The notes below the pieces were generated by a model. That model made no database searches. It was not told where the DNA came from and saw only the letters and a program-made list of their open reading frames with translations. A stretch of 64,000 nucleotides of DNA, taken from the NCBI GenBank assembly GCA_021613375.1, contig CM038704.1:2724637-2788636 (forward strand), in the 5' to 3' direction. Made by a program: the position numbers and the translations under genes. Origin of the DNA: Megaleporinus macrocephalus (taxonomy: Eukaryota > Chordata > Actinopteri > Characiformes > Anostomidae). This document shows, piece by piece, positions 1-14,014 of the stretch. How positions within the stretch are numbered: position 1 is the stretch's first letter; the number at the start of each line of letters is the position of its first letter.

Positions 1-3000
1 ACACCAACCAGCAACCAGAACACTTACACACAACCACAACACCAACCATCAACCAGAACATTTACACACAACCACAACACCAACCAGAACATTTACACAC
101 AACCACAACACCAACCAGCAACCAGAACATTTACACACAACCACAACACCAACAGCAACCAGAACATTTACACACAACCACAACACCAACCAGCAACCAG
201 AACATTTACACACAACCACAACACCGACCAGCAACCAGAACATTTACACACAACCACAACACCGACCAGCAACCAGAACACGTACACACAACCACAACAC
301 CAACCAGCAACCAGAACATTTACACACAACCACAACACCGACCAGCAACCAGAACATTTACACACAACCACAACACCAACCAGCAACCAGAACATTTACA
401 CACAACCACAACACCAACCAGCACATTTACACACAATCACAACACCAACCAGCAACCACAACACGTACACACAACCACAACACCAACCAGCAACCAGAAC
501 ATTTACACACAACCACAACACCGACCAGCAACCAGAACACGTACCACACAACCACAACACCAACCAGCAACCAGAACATTTACACACAACCACAACACCG
601 ACCAGCAACCAGAACATTTACACACAACCACAACACCAACCAGCAACCAGAACATTTCACACAACCACAACACCAACCAAACATTTACACACAACCACAA
701 CACCAACCAGAACATTTACACACAACCACAACACCAACCAGCACATTTACACACAATCACAACACCAACCAGCAACCACAACATTTACACACAACCACAA
801 CACCGACCAGAACATTTACACACAACCACAACACCAACCAGAACATTTACACACAACCACAACACCAACCAGCAACCACAACATTTACACACAACCACAA
901 CACCGACCAGCAACCAGAACATTTACACACAACCACAACACCGAACAGTAACCAGAACATTTACACGCAACCACAACACCGACCAGCAACCAGAACATTT
1001 ACACACAACCACAACACCAACCAGAACATTTACACACAACCACAACACCAACCAGCAACCAGAACATTTACACACAACCACAACACCAACCAGCAACCAT
1101 AACATTTACACACAACCACAACACCAACCAGCAACCAGAACATTTACACACAACCACAACACCAACCAGCAACCAGAACATTTACACACAACCACAACAC
1201 CAACCAGCAACCAGAACAATTTACACACAACCAAAACAACAACAACGCAGCAACCAGAACATTTACACACAACCACAACACCAACCAGCAACCAGAACAT
1301 TTACCACACAACCACAACAACAACCAAAACATTTACACACAACCACAACACCAACCACAACCACAACATTTACACACAACACAACACCGACCAGCAACCA
1401 AAACATTTACACACAACCACAACACCGACCAGTAACCAGAACATTTACACGCAACCACAAACCAACCAGCAACCAGAACATTTACACACAACCACAACAC
1501 CAACCAGAACATTTACCCACACCACAACACCAACCAGCAACCAGAACATTTACACACAACCACAACACAACCAGCAACCAGAACATTTACACACAACCAC
1601 AACACCAACCAGCAACCAGAACATTTACACACAACCACAACACCAACCAGCAACCAGAACATTTACACACAACCCAACACCAACCAGCAACCAAACATTT
1701 ACACACAACCAAAACAACACAACCAGCAACCAGAACATTTTCACAACCACAACCAACCAGCAACCAGAACATTTACACACAACCACAACACCAACCAACC
1801 AACATTTACACACAACCACAACACCAACCAGAACATTTACACACAACCACAACACCGACCAGCAACCAGAACATTTACACACAACCACACACCAACCAGC
1901 AACCAGAACATTTACACACAACCACACACAACCAGCAACCAGAACATTTACACACAACCACAAACACAACCAGAACATTTACACACAACCACAACAACAC
2001 CAACCAGCAACCAGAACATTTACACACAACCACAACACCAACCAGCAACCAGAACATTTTACACACAACCACAACAACAACCATCAACCAAACATTTACA
2101 CACAACCACAACACCAACCAGAACATTTACACACAACCACAACACCAACCAGCAACCAGAACATTTACACACAACCACAACACCAACCAGCAACCAGAAC
2201 ATTTACACACCACCACAACACCAACCAGCAACCAGAACATTTACAAACAACCACAAACCAACCAGCAACAGAACATTACACACAACCACAACACCAACCA
2301 GCAACCAGAACATTTACACACAACCACAACACGACCAGCAACCAGAACATTTACACACAACCACAACACCAACCAGCAACCAGAACATTTACACACAACA
2401 CAACACCAACCAGCACATTTACACACAACCACAACACCAACCGAACATTTACACACAACCACAACACCAACCAGCAACCACAACATTTACACACAACCAA
2501 ACACCGACCAGTAACCAGAACATTTACACGCAACCACAACACCAACCAGCAACCAGAACATTTACACACAACCACAACACCAACCAGCAACAGAACATTT
2601 ACACACAACACCAACCAGCAACCAGAACATTTACACACAACCACAACACCACCAGCAACCAGAACATTTACACACAACCACAAAACCAACCAGAACATTT
2701 ACACACAACCACAACACCAACCAGCAACCAGAACATTTACACATCACCACAACACCAACCAGCAACCAGAACATATACACAACCACAACACCAACCAGCA
2801 ACCAGAACATTACACACAACCACAACCACCAACCAGCAACCAGAACATTTACACACAACCACAACACCAACCAGCAACCAGAACATTTACACACAACCAC
2901 AACACCAACCAGCAACCAGAACATTTACACACAACCCCAACACCAACCAGCAACCAGAACATTTACACACAACCAAAACAACAACAACCAGCAACCAGAA

Positions 3001-6000
3001 CATTTACACACAACCACTACACCAACCAGCAACCAGAACATTTACACACAACCACAACAACAACCAAAACATTTACACACAACCACAACACCAACCAGAA
3101 CATTTACACACAACCACAACACCGACCAGCAACCAGAACATTACACACAACCACAAACACCAACCAGCAACCAGAACATTTACACACAACCACCACAACA
3201 ACCAGCAACCGAGAACATTTACACACAACCAACAACAACAACCAGAACATTTACACAAGCAACCACAACAACACCAACCAGCAACCAGAACATTTACACA
3301 CAACCACAACACCAACCAGCAACCAGAACATTTACACACAACCACAACAACAACCATCAACCAAAACATTTACACACAACCACAACACCAACCAGAACAT
3401 TTACACACAACCACAACACCGACCAGCAACCAGAACATTTACACACAACCACAACACCAACCAGCAACCAGAACATTTACACACAACCACACAACTCCAA
3501 CCAGCTACCAGAACATTTACACACACCACCACAACAACCAGCAACCAGAACATTTACACACACCACAACACCAACCAGCAAACAGAACATTTACACACAC
3601 ACCAACACACAACCAGCAACCAGAACATTTACACACAACCACAACACCAACCAGCAACCATAACATTTACACACAACCACCAACCACAACCATAACATTT
3701 ACACACAACCACAACACCAACCAGCAACCAGAACATTTACACACAACCAACAACAACAACCAGCAACCAGAACATTTACACACAACCACAACACCAACCA
3801 GCAACCAGAACATTTACACACAACCACACACCACCACAACCAAAACATTTACACACAACCACAACACCAACCAGAACATTTACACACAACCACAACACCG
3901 ACCAGCAACCAGAACATTTACACACAACCACAACACCAACCAGCAACCAGAACATTTACACACAACCACCACAACAACCAGCAACCAGAACATTTACACA
4001 CAACCACAACAACAACAACCAGAACATTTACACACAACCACAACAACACCAACCAGCAACCAGAACATTTACACACAACCACAACACCAACCAGCAACCA
4101 GAACATTTACACACAACCACAACAACAACCATCAACCAAAACATTTACACACAACCACAACACCAACCAGAACATTTACACACAACCACAACACCGACCA
4201 GCAACCAGAACATTTACACACAACCACAACACCAACCAGCAACCAGAACATTTACACACAACCACCACAACACCAACCAGCAACCAGAACATTTACACAC
4301 AACCACCACAACAACCAGCAACCAGAACATTTACACACCACCTCAACACCAACGAGCAAACAGAACATATACACACACAACCACAACACCAACCAGCAAC
4401 CAGAACATTTACACACAACCACAACACCAACCAAAACATTTACACACAACACCAACCAGCAACCAGAACATTTACACACAACCACAACACCAACCAGCAA
4501 CCAGAACATTTACACACAACCACAACACCAACCAGCAACCAGAACATTTACACACAACCACAACACCAACCAGCAACCAGAACACTTACACACAACCACA
4601 ACACCAACCAGCAACCAGAACATTTACACACAACCACAACACCAACCAGCAACCACAACATTTACACACAACCACAACACCAACCAGCAACCAGAACATT
4701 TACACACAACCACAACACCAACCAGCAACAAGAACATTTACACACAACCACAACAACAACAACCAGCAACCAGAACATTTACACACAACCACAACACCAA
4801 CCAGCAACCAGAACATTTACACACAACCACAACAACCATCAACCAAAACATTTAAACACAACCACAACACCAACCAGAACATTTACACACAACCACAACA
4901 CCAACCAGCAACCAGAACATTTACACACCACCACAACACCAACCAGCAACCAGAACATTTACACACAACCACAACACCAACCAGCAGCCAGAACATTTAC
5001 ACACAACCACAACACCAACCAGCAACCAGAACACTTACACACAACCACAACACCAACCAGCAACTAGAACATTTACACACAACCACAACACCAACCAGCA
5101 ACCAGAACATTTACACACAACCACAACACCAACCAGCAACCAGAACATTTACACACAACCACAACACCAACCAGCAACAGAACATATACACACAACCACA
5201 ACACCAACCAGCAACCAGAACATTTACACACAACCACAACACCAACCAGAACATTTACACACAACACCAACCAGCAACCAGAACATTTACACACAACCAC
5301 AACACCAACCAGAACATTTCCACACAACACCAACCAGCAACCAGAACATTTACACACAACACCAACACCAAACAGCAACCAGAACATTTACACACAACCA
5401 CAACACCAACCAGCAACCAGAACATTTACACACAACCACAACACCAACCAGCAACTAGAACATTTACACACAACCACAACACATACCAGAACATTTACAC
5501 ACAACACCAACCAGCAACCAGAACATTTACACACAACCACAACACCAACCAGCAACTAGAACATTTACACACAACCACAACACCAACCAGAACATTTACA
5601 CACAACACCAACCAGCAACCAGAACATTTACACACAACCACAACACCAACCAGCAACCAGAACATTTACACACCACCACAACACCAACCAGCAACCAGAA
5701 CATTTACACACAACCACAACACCAACCAGCAACAAGAACATTTACACACAACCACAACACTAACCAGCAACCAGAACATTTACACACAACCACAACACCA
5801 ACCAGCAACCAGAACATTTACACACAACCACAACACCAACAGCAACCAGAACATTTACACACAACCACAACACCGACCAGCAACCAGAACATTTACACAC
5901 AACCACAACACCGACCAGCAACCAGAACATTTACACACAACCACAACACCGACCAGAACATTTACACACAACACCAACCAGCAACCAGAACATTTACACA

Positions 6001-7079
6001 CAACCACAACACCAACCAGCAACCAGAACATTTACACACAACCACAACACCAACCAGCAACCAGAACATTTACACACCACCACAACACCAACCAGCAACC
6101 AGAACATATACACAACCACAACACCAACCAGCAACCAGAACATTTACACACAACCACAACACCAACCAGCAACCAGAACATTTACACACAACCACAACAC
6201 CAACCAGCAACCAGAACATTTACACACAACACCAACCAGCAACCAGAACATTTACACACAACCACAACACCAACCAGCAACCAGAACATTTACACACAAC
6301 CACAACACCAACCAGCAACCAGAACATTTAGACACAACCACAACACCAACCAGCAACCAGACCATTTACACACAACCACAACACCAACCAGCAACCAGAA
6401 CATTTACACACAACCACAACACCAACCAGCAACCAGAACACTTACACACAACCACAACACCAACCAGCAACCAGAACACTTACACACAACCACAACACCA
6501 ACCAGCAACCAGAACATTTACACACAACCACAACACCAACCAGCAACCAGAACATTTACACACAACCACAACACCAACCAGCAACCAGAACATTTACACA
6601 CAACCACAACACCAACCAGCAACCAGAACATTTACACACAACCAAAACAACAACAACCAGCAACCAGAACATTTACACACAACCACAACACCAACCAGCA
6701 ACCAGAACATTTACACACAACCACAACAACAACCAAAACATTTACACACAACCACAACACCAACCAGAACATTTACACACAACCACAACACCGACCAGCA
6801 ACCAGAACATTTACACACAACCACAACACCAACCAGCAACCAGAACATTTACACACAACCACAACACCAACCAGCAACCAGAACATTTACACACAACCAC
6901 AACACCAACCAGCAACCAGAACATTTACACACAACCACAACACCAACAACCACCAACCAGAACATTTACACACAACCACAACACCAACCAGCAACCAGAA
7001 CATTTACACACAACCACAACACCAACCAGCAACCAGAACATTTACACACAACCACAACACCAACCAGCAACCAGAACGT
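1..7079. repeat. 38-bp minisatellite array (intron 6 of shq1)
   Basis: The stretch consists of a unit of about 38 bp built from the cores ACATTTACACACAACCACAA and CACCAACCAGCAACCAG. Shorter units of about 31 bp lack one GCAACCA block, and units with extra CAACAA triplets also occur. There are roughly 190 copies. The plus strand is almost pure A and C, with T mainly in the CATTTAC core. It ends abruptly at about 7079, where single-copy sequence begins. It continues off the left edge, so its full length is unknown. Given the shq1 exons to the right, it lies in intron 6, or further downstream in that gene. Open frames here are repeat artefacts. Confidence 0.97.
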
Positions 7080-7232
7080 TCTGTGTCCAATACCAGACTA
7101 ATGATGGGGCAGTAAAACATACACACACACTAGGGGGTAGTTAGCAACTTCCCTAACCTCCAGCACATCACTGCCCCCAATAAGACTCACCCTTTCACTT
7201 GTGCAAGGTTTTGTATAAAGACGTTGACTCAC

Positions 7233-7330
7233 CGGCTTCACTCTGATCAGGGTCCGGCTTCAGCTCACTCCACCATGGCTTGTAGCTTAGATGAACTTTC
7301 CTCATTTCTTCACCTTCAAACATATCACAC
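7233..7330 (-). CDS. shq1: shq1 exon 6 (residues 205-237)
   Basis: Read on the minus strand, this exon follows a CAACAG acceptor and ends at a GTGAGT donor. Its first base completes the Leu codon begun by exon 5. It encodes residues including FEGEEMRKVHLSYKPWWSEL, which corresponds to the FFEDEAIEQILKYNPWW segment of human SHQ1 as I recall it; the Pro-Trp-Trp is kept. This is the start of the helical SHQ1-specific domain that binds dyskerin. It ends in phase 1, so coding sequence must continue left of the window, beyond the 38-bp array. Confidence 0.9.
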
Positions 7331-7771
7331 CTGTTGAGGAATAACACGAGTGATTCTCTGGCGTTCACTACTGATTGTGAAAGAGTGTATTAACTCTGAG
7401 AAGCTGGCAGTAATCATGAAGTCCTGCTGTAATTAAGAAAAGCAGAAAAGAACAAAGCAAACTTTTAAGTTTTAATCTGCAGCACGTTCACACTGTTAGC
7501 AGAGGAGATTGATTAAGACTCCAGTTTACTGAAAGCAGTAATTTAGAGGTTGTTGTGAATGTTTCTTATATACTATGGCGTCTGTTAAAGCTTGTTTATA
7601 GAGACGGGCGCACTGAACACTACAGAGGTTGCGAGAAGTCTACAGTTCAGTAAAACTAGGAATTTATGCCAGGAACCCCCAGAGGGGCTAGCCAAGCCCT
7701 GGAGATGACGACTTGGCCAGGCGGATAAGACCAAACCATTTAGCCTAGGTTGGCATCATGGTACCCTCAAG

Positions 7772-7774
<3 letters not shown>
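7331..7774. other. shq1 intron 5, single-copy part
   Basis: About 440 bp of ordinary-complexity, mildly AT-rich intron sequence between exon 6 and the TA tract. I recognise no coding, RNA or transposon signature in it. Confidence 0.6.

Positions 7775-7855
<81 letters not shown>
7775..7855. repeat. (TA)n microsatellite
   Basis: Uninterrupted TA dinucleotides for about 80 bp. Only about 20 bp separate it from the 20-bp array that follows. Long TA tracts can extrude as cruciforms. Confidence 0.97.
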
Positions 7856-7858
<3 letters not shown>

Positions 7859-7875
7859 CCATCCGCTAGTCGGGG

Positions 7876-8552
7876 GTCACCGTACTAACCACTACACCAC
7901 CATACTAACCACTACACCACCATATTAACCACTACACCACCATATTAACCACTACACCACCGTACTAACCACTACACCACCATACTAACCACTACACCAC
8001 CGTACTAACCACTACACCACCATACTAATCACTACACCACCATACTAACCACTACACCACCATACTGACCACTACACCACCATACTAACCACTACACCAC
8101 CGTACTAACCACTACACCACCATACTAACCACTACACCACCATACTAACCGCTACACCACCATACTAACCGCTACACCACCATACTAACCGCTACACCAC
8201 CGTACTAACCGCTACACCACCATACTAACCGCTACACCACCGTACTAACCACTACACCACCGTACTAACCACTACACCACCGTACTAACCACTACACCAC
8301 CATACTAACCGCTACACCACCATACTAACCGCTACACCACCGTACTAACCGCTACACCACCATACTAACCGCTACACCACCGTACTAACCACTACACCAC
8401 CGTACTAACCACTACACCACCATACTAACCACTACACCACCATACTAACCATTACACCACCATACTAACCACTACACCACCATACTAACCACTACACCAC
8501 CATACTAACCATTACACCACCATACTAACCACTACACTACCGTGTTGACCAC
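7876..8552. repeat. 20-bp minisatellite, copy 1 (shq1 intron 5)
   Basis: About 34 units of exactly 20 bp, core CCATACTAACCACTACACCA, with CAT/CGT and ACT/GCT variants in a patchy order. The last unit is the variant ACACTACCGTGTTGACCACT, which also recurs inside the larger array at 14.0-16.2 kb. The two arrays therefore share ancestry. Confidence 0.96.
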
Positions 8553-9069
8553 TAGGGGTGAGCAATATGGTCGTATAATAATATCACAATATTTCATGGT
8601 ATTTTTGTGATAACGATACTCTTGGTGATATGACAAAACATTAAATTAAAAAATAGATTTCAAGAATACACTACTGCAACAAAATGAAAATTACATTTTA
8701 TTATTGCTTATGATATGATAAGGCACACCCCTAACTGAGATATTAAAAAATACAAGAATTGTCATCAGATTGTAACAGAAATCAATGATCCAGAATGTCC
8801 TGATACTAAATAATGCACTCCAAATATCTCCATATATCCAGGACTGAAGTAAAGTGAATGATACTGGAGATAAACTCTGTTTCTAGTAGATATATAATGA
8901 GAAATGAGAAAAGTGTGAATTGTTTTTTTTCCAAAAACAGTAAAAGTAGTACCTAATGTGATAATTAGTGATGGGTGATATGGTGTGATATTTCAGGGTA
9001 TAATATCGTTCACCATATTCAAAAATGTTGGTGATATTACTGTGTATGATACGATATGGCACACCCCTA
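8553..9069. mobile_element. hAT-like MITE ends, possibly nested
   Basis: The left end reads TAGGGGTGAGCAATATGG. The right end at 9069 is the near inverse (TAGGGGTGTGCCATATCG on the minus strand). A third end of the same type, pointing the same way as the right one, finishes at 8733. The interior is AT-rich and rich in GATATGG-like motifs, with no transposase reading frame. This fits one non-autonomous DNA transposon inserted in or next to a relative. No clean 8-bp target duplication was seen, so the hAT assignment is tentative. Confidence 0.6.
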
Positions 9070-9090
9070 CTGATCAGTACACCACCGCCT

Positions 9091-9538
9091 TCTTTATCTG
9101 ATCAATAAGTGTGTGTTCACCAGTAAGAAGAGCAGATCTGATTAGAACAGATGTAAATAATCATACATACAATACAAAGTAACATGAATATGTTATTGTG
9201 AGAGAAGTAGATCAGATCTTGATCCAGTTTGAAGAACAAAGTTAGGTTCCAGATTTCTCCTGGACGCCCCAGACATTGTATGAATGTGTTCAGTTCCTTC
9301 AGCAGCAAATCTTGATTTATCTTAATGAAGTACTGAGCAGTCAAAGCAGGTATTAGATGAGAACTGATAATAATACTGGGTTGTTTAGGAGAAGCTTGGA
9401 AAGAGTTAAATAAACACACTGACGTATGGAAAACACTACTTACTCTATTAACACTGATTAATATTTAATAATAAAGTGTTTACTGAGTAAATAAAAGTTT
9501 CCTGTCTAAAAACAATAGATTTTTAAATATAATAATGT
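9091..9538 (-). repeat. Dispersed 448-bp repeat, copy A, with 100-codon open frame
   Basis: One of three closely similar copies in the window (the others are near 27.7 kb and 32.6 kb, the last inverted). On the minus strand an open frame at 9419-9117 encodes 100 residues, including SPKQPSIIISSHLIPALTAQ and then a Cys/Ile-rich hydrophobic tail. I do not recognise the protein. Copies A and B keep the frame open with few changes. It may be a piece of a retroelement or DNA transposon, or a repeated pseudogene. No terminal inverted repeat or poly-A tail was identified. Confidence 0.7.
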
Positions 9539-9919
9539 CTCTACATGCTTTGAATGTGTGTAATATTGTGTATGTACTGTGGTGAGTGGCAGCTCTTCAC
9601 TAATAACGCACGGTGACGGAAGAGGTGATAATGTGTAACTATAAATTTCAGAGGCCTCTAGAATAAATATAAGTGACAAAGGATCGGTGGTGCTGCATCT
9701 GTTAACCATCCCTTTCAGACACGTTAGCAATACATCAACCACAACAAGAAAACCCAACAAACACAAACACGTCAGGAGAAAATTAGATTTCAAAAATAAT
9801 GTGAGTAATTTTCTCAACAGGAAGTGATAAAAACACATCTGCACTCCTGCACGGCGACAGCGTAGCGGTGTGATGCATGTAAATGTATGTAAATACAACA
9901 CATTCAAAGAACAAACGCA
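9539..9919. other. shq1 intron 5, single-copy part
   Basis: About 380 bp without repeats or recognisable coding signal between the 448-bp repeat and the CA-rich array. Confidence 0.55.
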
Positions 9920-9940
9920 GGTATACATACACACACACCA

Positions 9941-9974
<34 letters not shown>

Positions 9975-10748
9975 CAGACACACACACACCAATACACATA
10001 TACACACACACCAATACACACACCACTACACATATACAACACAGCAATATATACACACACACACACCAATACACACATCAGACACACACACACCAATACA
10101 CATATACACACACACCAACACACACACACCAATACACACATCAGACACACACACACCAATACACACATCAGACACACACACACCAATACACATATACACA
10201 CACACACCAATGCACACATCAGACACACACACACACACACACCAATACACACATACTTACACACACACACCAGTATACACACACACACATACACACACAT
10301 CAGACACACACACACCAATACACATATACACACACACCAATACACACATCAGACACACACACACACACACACACCAATACACACATACTTACACACACAC
10401 ACCAGTATACACACACACACATACACACACATCAGACACACACACACCAATACACATATACACACACACCAATACACACATCAGACACACACACACACAC
10501 ACACCCCAATACACACACACACACACCCCAATACACACACACACACACACAGACGCCAATACACACAGACACCAATACACACAGACACCAATACACACAG
10601 ACACACACACACACCAATACACACATCAGACACACACACACCAATACACACATCAGACACACACACACCAATACACACATCAGACACACACACACACACC
10701 AATACACATATACACACACACCAATACACATATACACACACACACCAG

Positions 10749-10802
<54 letters not shown>

Positions 10803-11447
10803 CAGACACACACACACCAATACACACATACACAAACATACACACACACACACGCCAATACACACACACAAACATACACACACACGCCAATACACACACA
10901 CACACACACACCAATATACACATCAGACACACACACACCCATACACACACACACACACACACACACCAATACACACATCAGACACACACACACCCATACA
11001 CACACACACACACACACACACCAATACACACATCAGACACACACACACCCATACACACACACACACACACACACACCAATACACAAACACGCCAATACAC
11101 ACATCAGACACCCACACACACACCAATACAAACACACACACACACAAACCAATACACATACACACACATCAAAACACACACACACCCCAATACACACACA
11201 CACACCAATACAAATAAACACACCAATAAACACACACACCCCAATACACACATACACACACCAATACACACACACACCCCAATACACACATACACACACA
11301 CCCCAATACACACACACACCAATACACACACACACCAATACACACACACACACACACACACACACCAGTACACACACACACCAGTACACACACAACCCAA
11401 TACACACACACACCAATACACACACACCAATACACAAACACACACAC
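9920..11447. repeat. CA-rich compound micro/minisatellite
   Basis: (CA)n broken by recurring ACCAATACACA and ACATCAGACACA words and ATATACACA variants, so it is a compound array and not a plain dinucleotide run. Frames rich in Thr-His (plus) or Val-Cys (minus) are artefacts. It ends about 110 bp before shq1 exon 5. Confidence 0.97.
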
Positions 11448-11556
11448 GCACTCAATCAAATCAGCACAAACTCCCCATTGATACCTCATCTCAGGTGAAA
11501 GGTGGTTTAACAGGTGTCTACAAGTGTTTGTGCGTGTACTGTACAGTAATACTCAC

Positions 11557-11669
11557 AGATAGTGATCAGTGCAAAATATGGTGGTCTCCGCATCCAACCG
11601 GTTGCGTCTCCTCATGGCGGGAGTGGAATTCTCGGGGTCTTCTACATCAATCACATCTGACAGCTCCTC
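11557..11669 (-). CDS. shq1: shq1 exon 5 (residues 168-205)
   Basis: On the minus strand the exon follows an AAATCAG acceptor and ends at a consensus GTGAGT donor in phase 2. It encodes EELSDVIDVEDPENSTPAMR and then an Arg-rich stretch ending TDHYL. The human counterpart is DELSDVIDIKDPDF through DPDHYL. This is the beginning of the SHQ1-specific domain. The fish exon is somewhat divergent after the conserved DVIDVEDP block (for example TTIFC in place of human LAKFD), but no stop or frameshift is present. Confidence 0.92.
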
Positions 11670-11812
11670 CTGATTTGACGAGAGGAGGAATGTTTGTTAT
11701 AGAGACCAACAGCTTACTGGTGTGAGTTAATCAGGTTTCAGTTCCAGTTTCATACAATCCAGAACAGCTATTAACTCATTAATTAATCAAACTACATAGA
11801 AACCACACAGTC

Positions 11813-12325
11813 GAGTCACATTATTATGACCATTTCCTACTTTGGACGGCGGCAGCGTGAAGGTAGCAGTGTTATGATCTGGGGAATGTTCTTGTGATGT
11901 TCTCTGGACTCACTTATCCATGTTGAAGACACTCTCAACCGATTTGGGTCTGAATCCATCCTTACACATCACATACACCATACATGCTGATGGTCTTCTC
12001 TGGGGTGGATGGGATCTTCCAGCAAGACGATGAGACACGACACACGACTAGAAGCTGACTAAGACTTCTAAATAACACCCTGGACCCCTAATAAATTCCC
12101 CCAGACATGAACCCAATTGAGCATCTATGGGACCACCTGGATGGTGGTGTTGGCTCTATGGATCCTCCTCCACGCCTTCTTCAGCTGCTGTGGGATGCCT
12201 TGCAGTCAGCATGATACCTCCAGATACCTGTGACCACCTACCAGGACCTTACTGAGTCTCCCAGTCCATCTAGCTGCTGTCCGAGCTGCACACGGTGGTC
12301 ACTCTAGAAGTTAATAATGTGACTC
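11813..12325 (+). mobile_element. Dead Tc1/mariner-like transposon remnant (shq1 intron 4)
   Basis: It is bounded by a 14-bp perfect inverted repeat: GAGTCACATTATTA at 11813-11826, and its complement at 12312-12325. Inside, on the plus strand, are decayed pieces of a Tc1-type transposase: a GSVMIWGMF-like block near 11865 and a MNPIEHLWDHLD-like block near 12110, which holds the usual third catalytic position of the DDE/D domain. Stops and frameshifts separate them, and the N-terminal DNA-binding part is absent. It is an internally deleted, inactive copy. Confidence 0.82.
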
Positions 12326-12423
12326 CATCGTGTAGGTGGAACTATGTGCTAGAAGTTCTAGATCTCTGCATGTTTTAGCAGCTGGACTGGATGGACGTGT
12401 CTGTGTGCTGATGTTTCGTCCAC

Positions 12424-12593
12424 CTGCAGTCTGGAGAAGACGCCGGTCCTGAGGTTCGCGAAGCCGTATTTCTGCAGCTTCTTCAGGTCGTCTTCTGAAG
12501 ATTCCACGTACGCCTCCTGCTCCACCTGCCAGTCAAAATCGTCCTCTTCGTCTTCATCTTCCTCCTGACCTGCCTCGCTCCCGCCGCATGCCC
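12424..12593 (-). CDS. shq1: shq1 exon 4 (residues 111-167)
   Basis: This exon follows a TTTCAAG acceptor and ends CTGCAG before a GTGGAC donor, in phase 0; the donor is weaker than the others. It encodes an acidic linker ([12 protein letters not shown], about residues 121-132) and then [20 protein letters not shown]. The latter matches human HYGFGNLRSGVFQRLQ, the hinge into the SHQ1-specific domain. The acidic run is longer than in my recollection of the human protein. Confidence 0.94.
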
Positions 12594-12688
12594 CTTGAAA
12601 AGGCAGTCATAGAAAAGAACACAATGAACGTAAACATAGCAACGAACGAGTAAACATGAGAGAAAGAGACAGCGGAAAAAAAGCATAC

Positions 12689-12811
12689 CTAGATCCTCCA
12701 CCAGGGGTCTGGCTGACCTGGAACCTTTGGGGGCCAGAAGACTGGTCAGCATCTGCAGACCCTCAAAGTGCTGTCCGGCTGTCTCCTTGGGAACCCGCAT
12801 CGTGAAGAGAC
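12689..12811 (-). CDS. shq1: shq1 exon 3 (residues 70-110)
   Basis: This exon follows a TTTGTCAG acceptor and ends at a GTATGC donor in phase 1. It encodes [20 protein letters not shown] followed by [20 protein letters not shown], against human [20 protein letters not shown] and [20 protein letters not shown]. It forms the last strands of the N-terminal CS (p23/Hsp20-like) domain and the start of the linker. Intron 3, which separates it from exon 4, is only 95 bp, in contrast to the 13.8-kb intron 2 on its other side. Confidence 0.96.
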
Positions 12812-12935
12812 CTGACAAACATACATGAATTTTACACAAGTTGTCCAAAGGTTTGTAGACACCTACTCATCTATCTTTCCTCTGACATGAAGGTATTAAT
12901 GAGGAGTCTGTGCTGCAGTAAAAGCATCTTATCTA

Positions 12936-13573
12936 AACATTGCTGTGAGGATTTGATTGAGTCTTAGTGAGGTCAGGTACTGATGTTGAACATTGCTGTG
13001 AGGATTTGATTGAGTCTTAGTGAGGTCAGGTACTGATGTTGAACATTGCTGTGAGGATTTGATTGAGTGTTAGTGAGGTCAGATACTGATGTTGAACATT
13101 GCTGTGAGGATTTGATTGAGTGTTAGTGAGGTCAGGTACTGATGTTAAACACTGCTGTGAAGATTTGATTGAGTGTTGGTGAGGTCAGGTACTGATGTTG
13201 AACATTGCTGTGAGGATTTGATTGAGTGTTAGTGAGGTCAGGTACTGATGTTGAACATTGCTGTGAGGATTTGATTGAGTGATAGTGAGGTCAGGTACTG
13301 ATGTTGGAACATTGCTGTGAGGATTTGATTGAGTGTTAGTGAGGTCAGGTACTGATGTTAAACATTGCTGTGAGTATTTGATTGAGTGTTAGTGAGGTCA
13401 GGTACTGATGTTAAACATTGCTGTGAGTATTTGATTGAGTGTTAGTGAGGTCAGATATTGATGTTATACATTGCTGTGAGGGTTTGATTGAGTGTTAGTG
13501 AGGTCAAGTACTGATGTTGAACATTGCTATGAGGATTTGATTGAGTGTTAGTGAGGTCAGGTACTGATGTTGG
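12936..13573. repeat. 53-bp minisatellite (shq1 intron 2)
   Basis: About 12 units of 53 bp, core ACATTGCTGTGAGGATTTGA followed by GTGAGGTCAGGTACTGATGT. Unit starts at 12936 and 12989 confirm the period. Single-base variants (GTGTT/GTCTT, GAGG/GAGT) are spread among the units. Confidence 0.95.
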
Positions 13574-14014
13574 ATGATCAGTACTGTATCACTCCAGCTC
13601 ATCCCAAAGTACTAATCTTGAGCTCCATCACTTCAGAGGAAGGGGGGCTTTAAACCCCTCTAGACCCTCTACGTTTGACCCCAGTTAAACACCTAACCTG
13701 CTTTAAACACTGTGTTTGAAGTTCCTGTCTTGCTGCACAGTGAAGCACTATTAGCGTGTAGACGCTGTACTGGTGTTATGTTATGTCTTGTCTCTGATCA
13801 GACAAAGGAAATATTGATCTGCTGCTTTTATCTCCAGTTAGATCATCAATAACTCTCAGTGAGGCGGTTAGTGAAGCGGCCGTGCTCAGCCAGCCACAGG
13901 ATTTCCTCCATCACTTTAATTATCTTATAGTCTGTACTGCATTCATTCATTCACATACATATATATATAATTTCTTATATCCTGATTTTTTTCAATAGAA
14001 TTTGGCAAACTTTG
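13574..14014. other. shq1 intron 2, single-copy part
   Basis: About 440 bp of non-repetitive intron, ending in an AT-rich patch before the 20-bp array. No coding or RNA signal was seen. Confidence 0.55.

Noticed and set aside
9870..11498. Long Thr/His-rich frame (542 codons) and Val/Cys-rich frames opposite
   Set aside because: These are translations of a CA-rich array; no start, splice or composition evidence of a gene.
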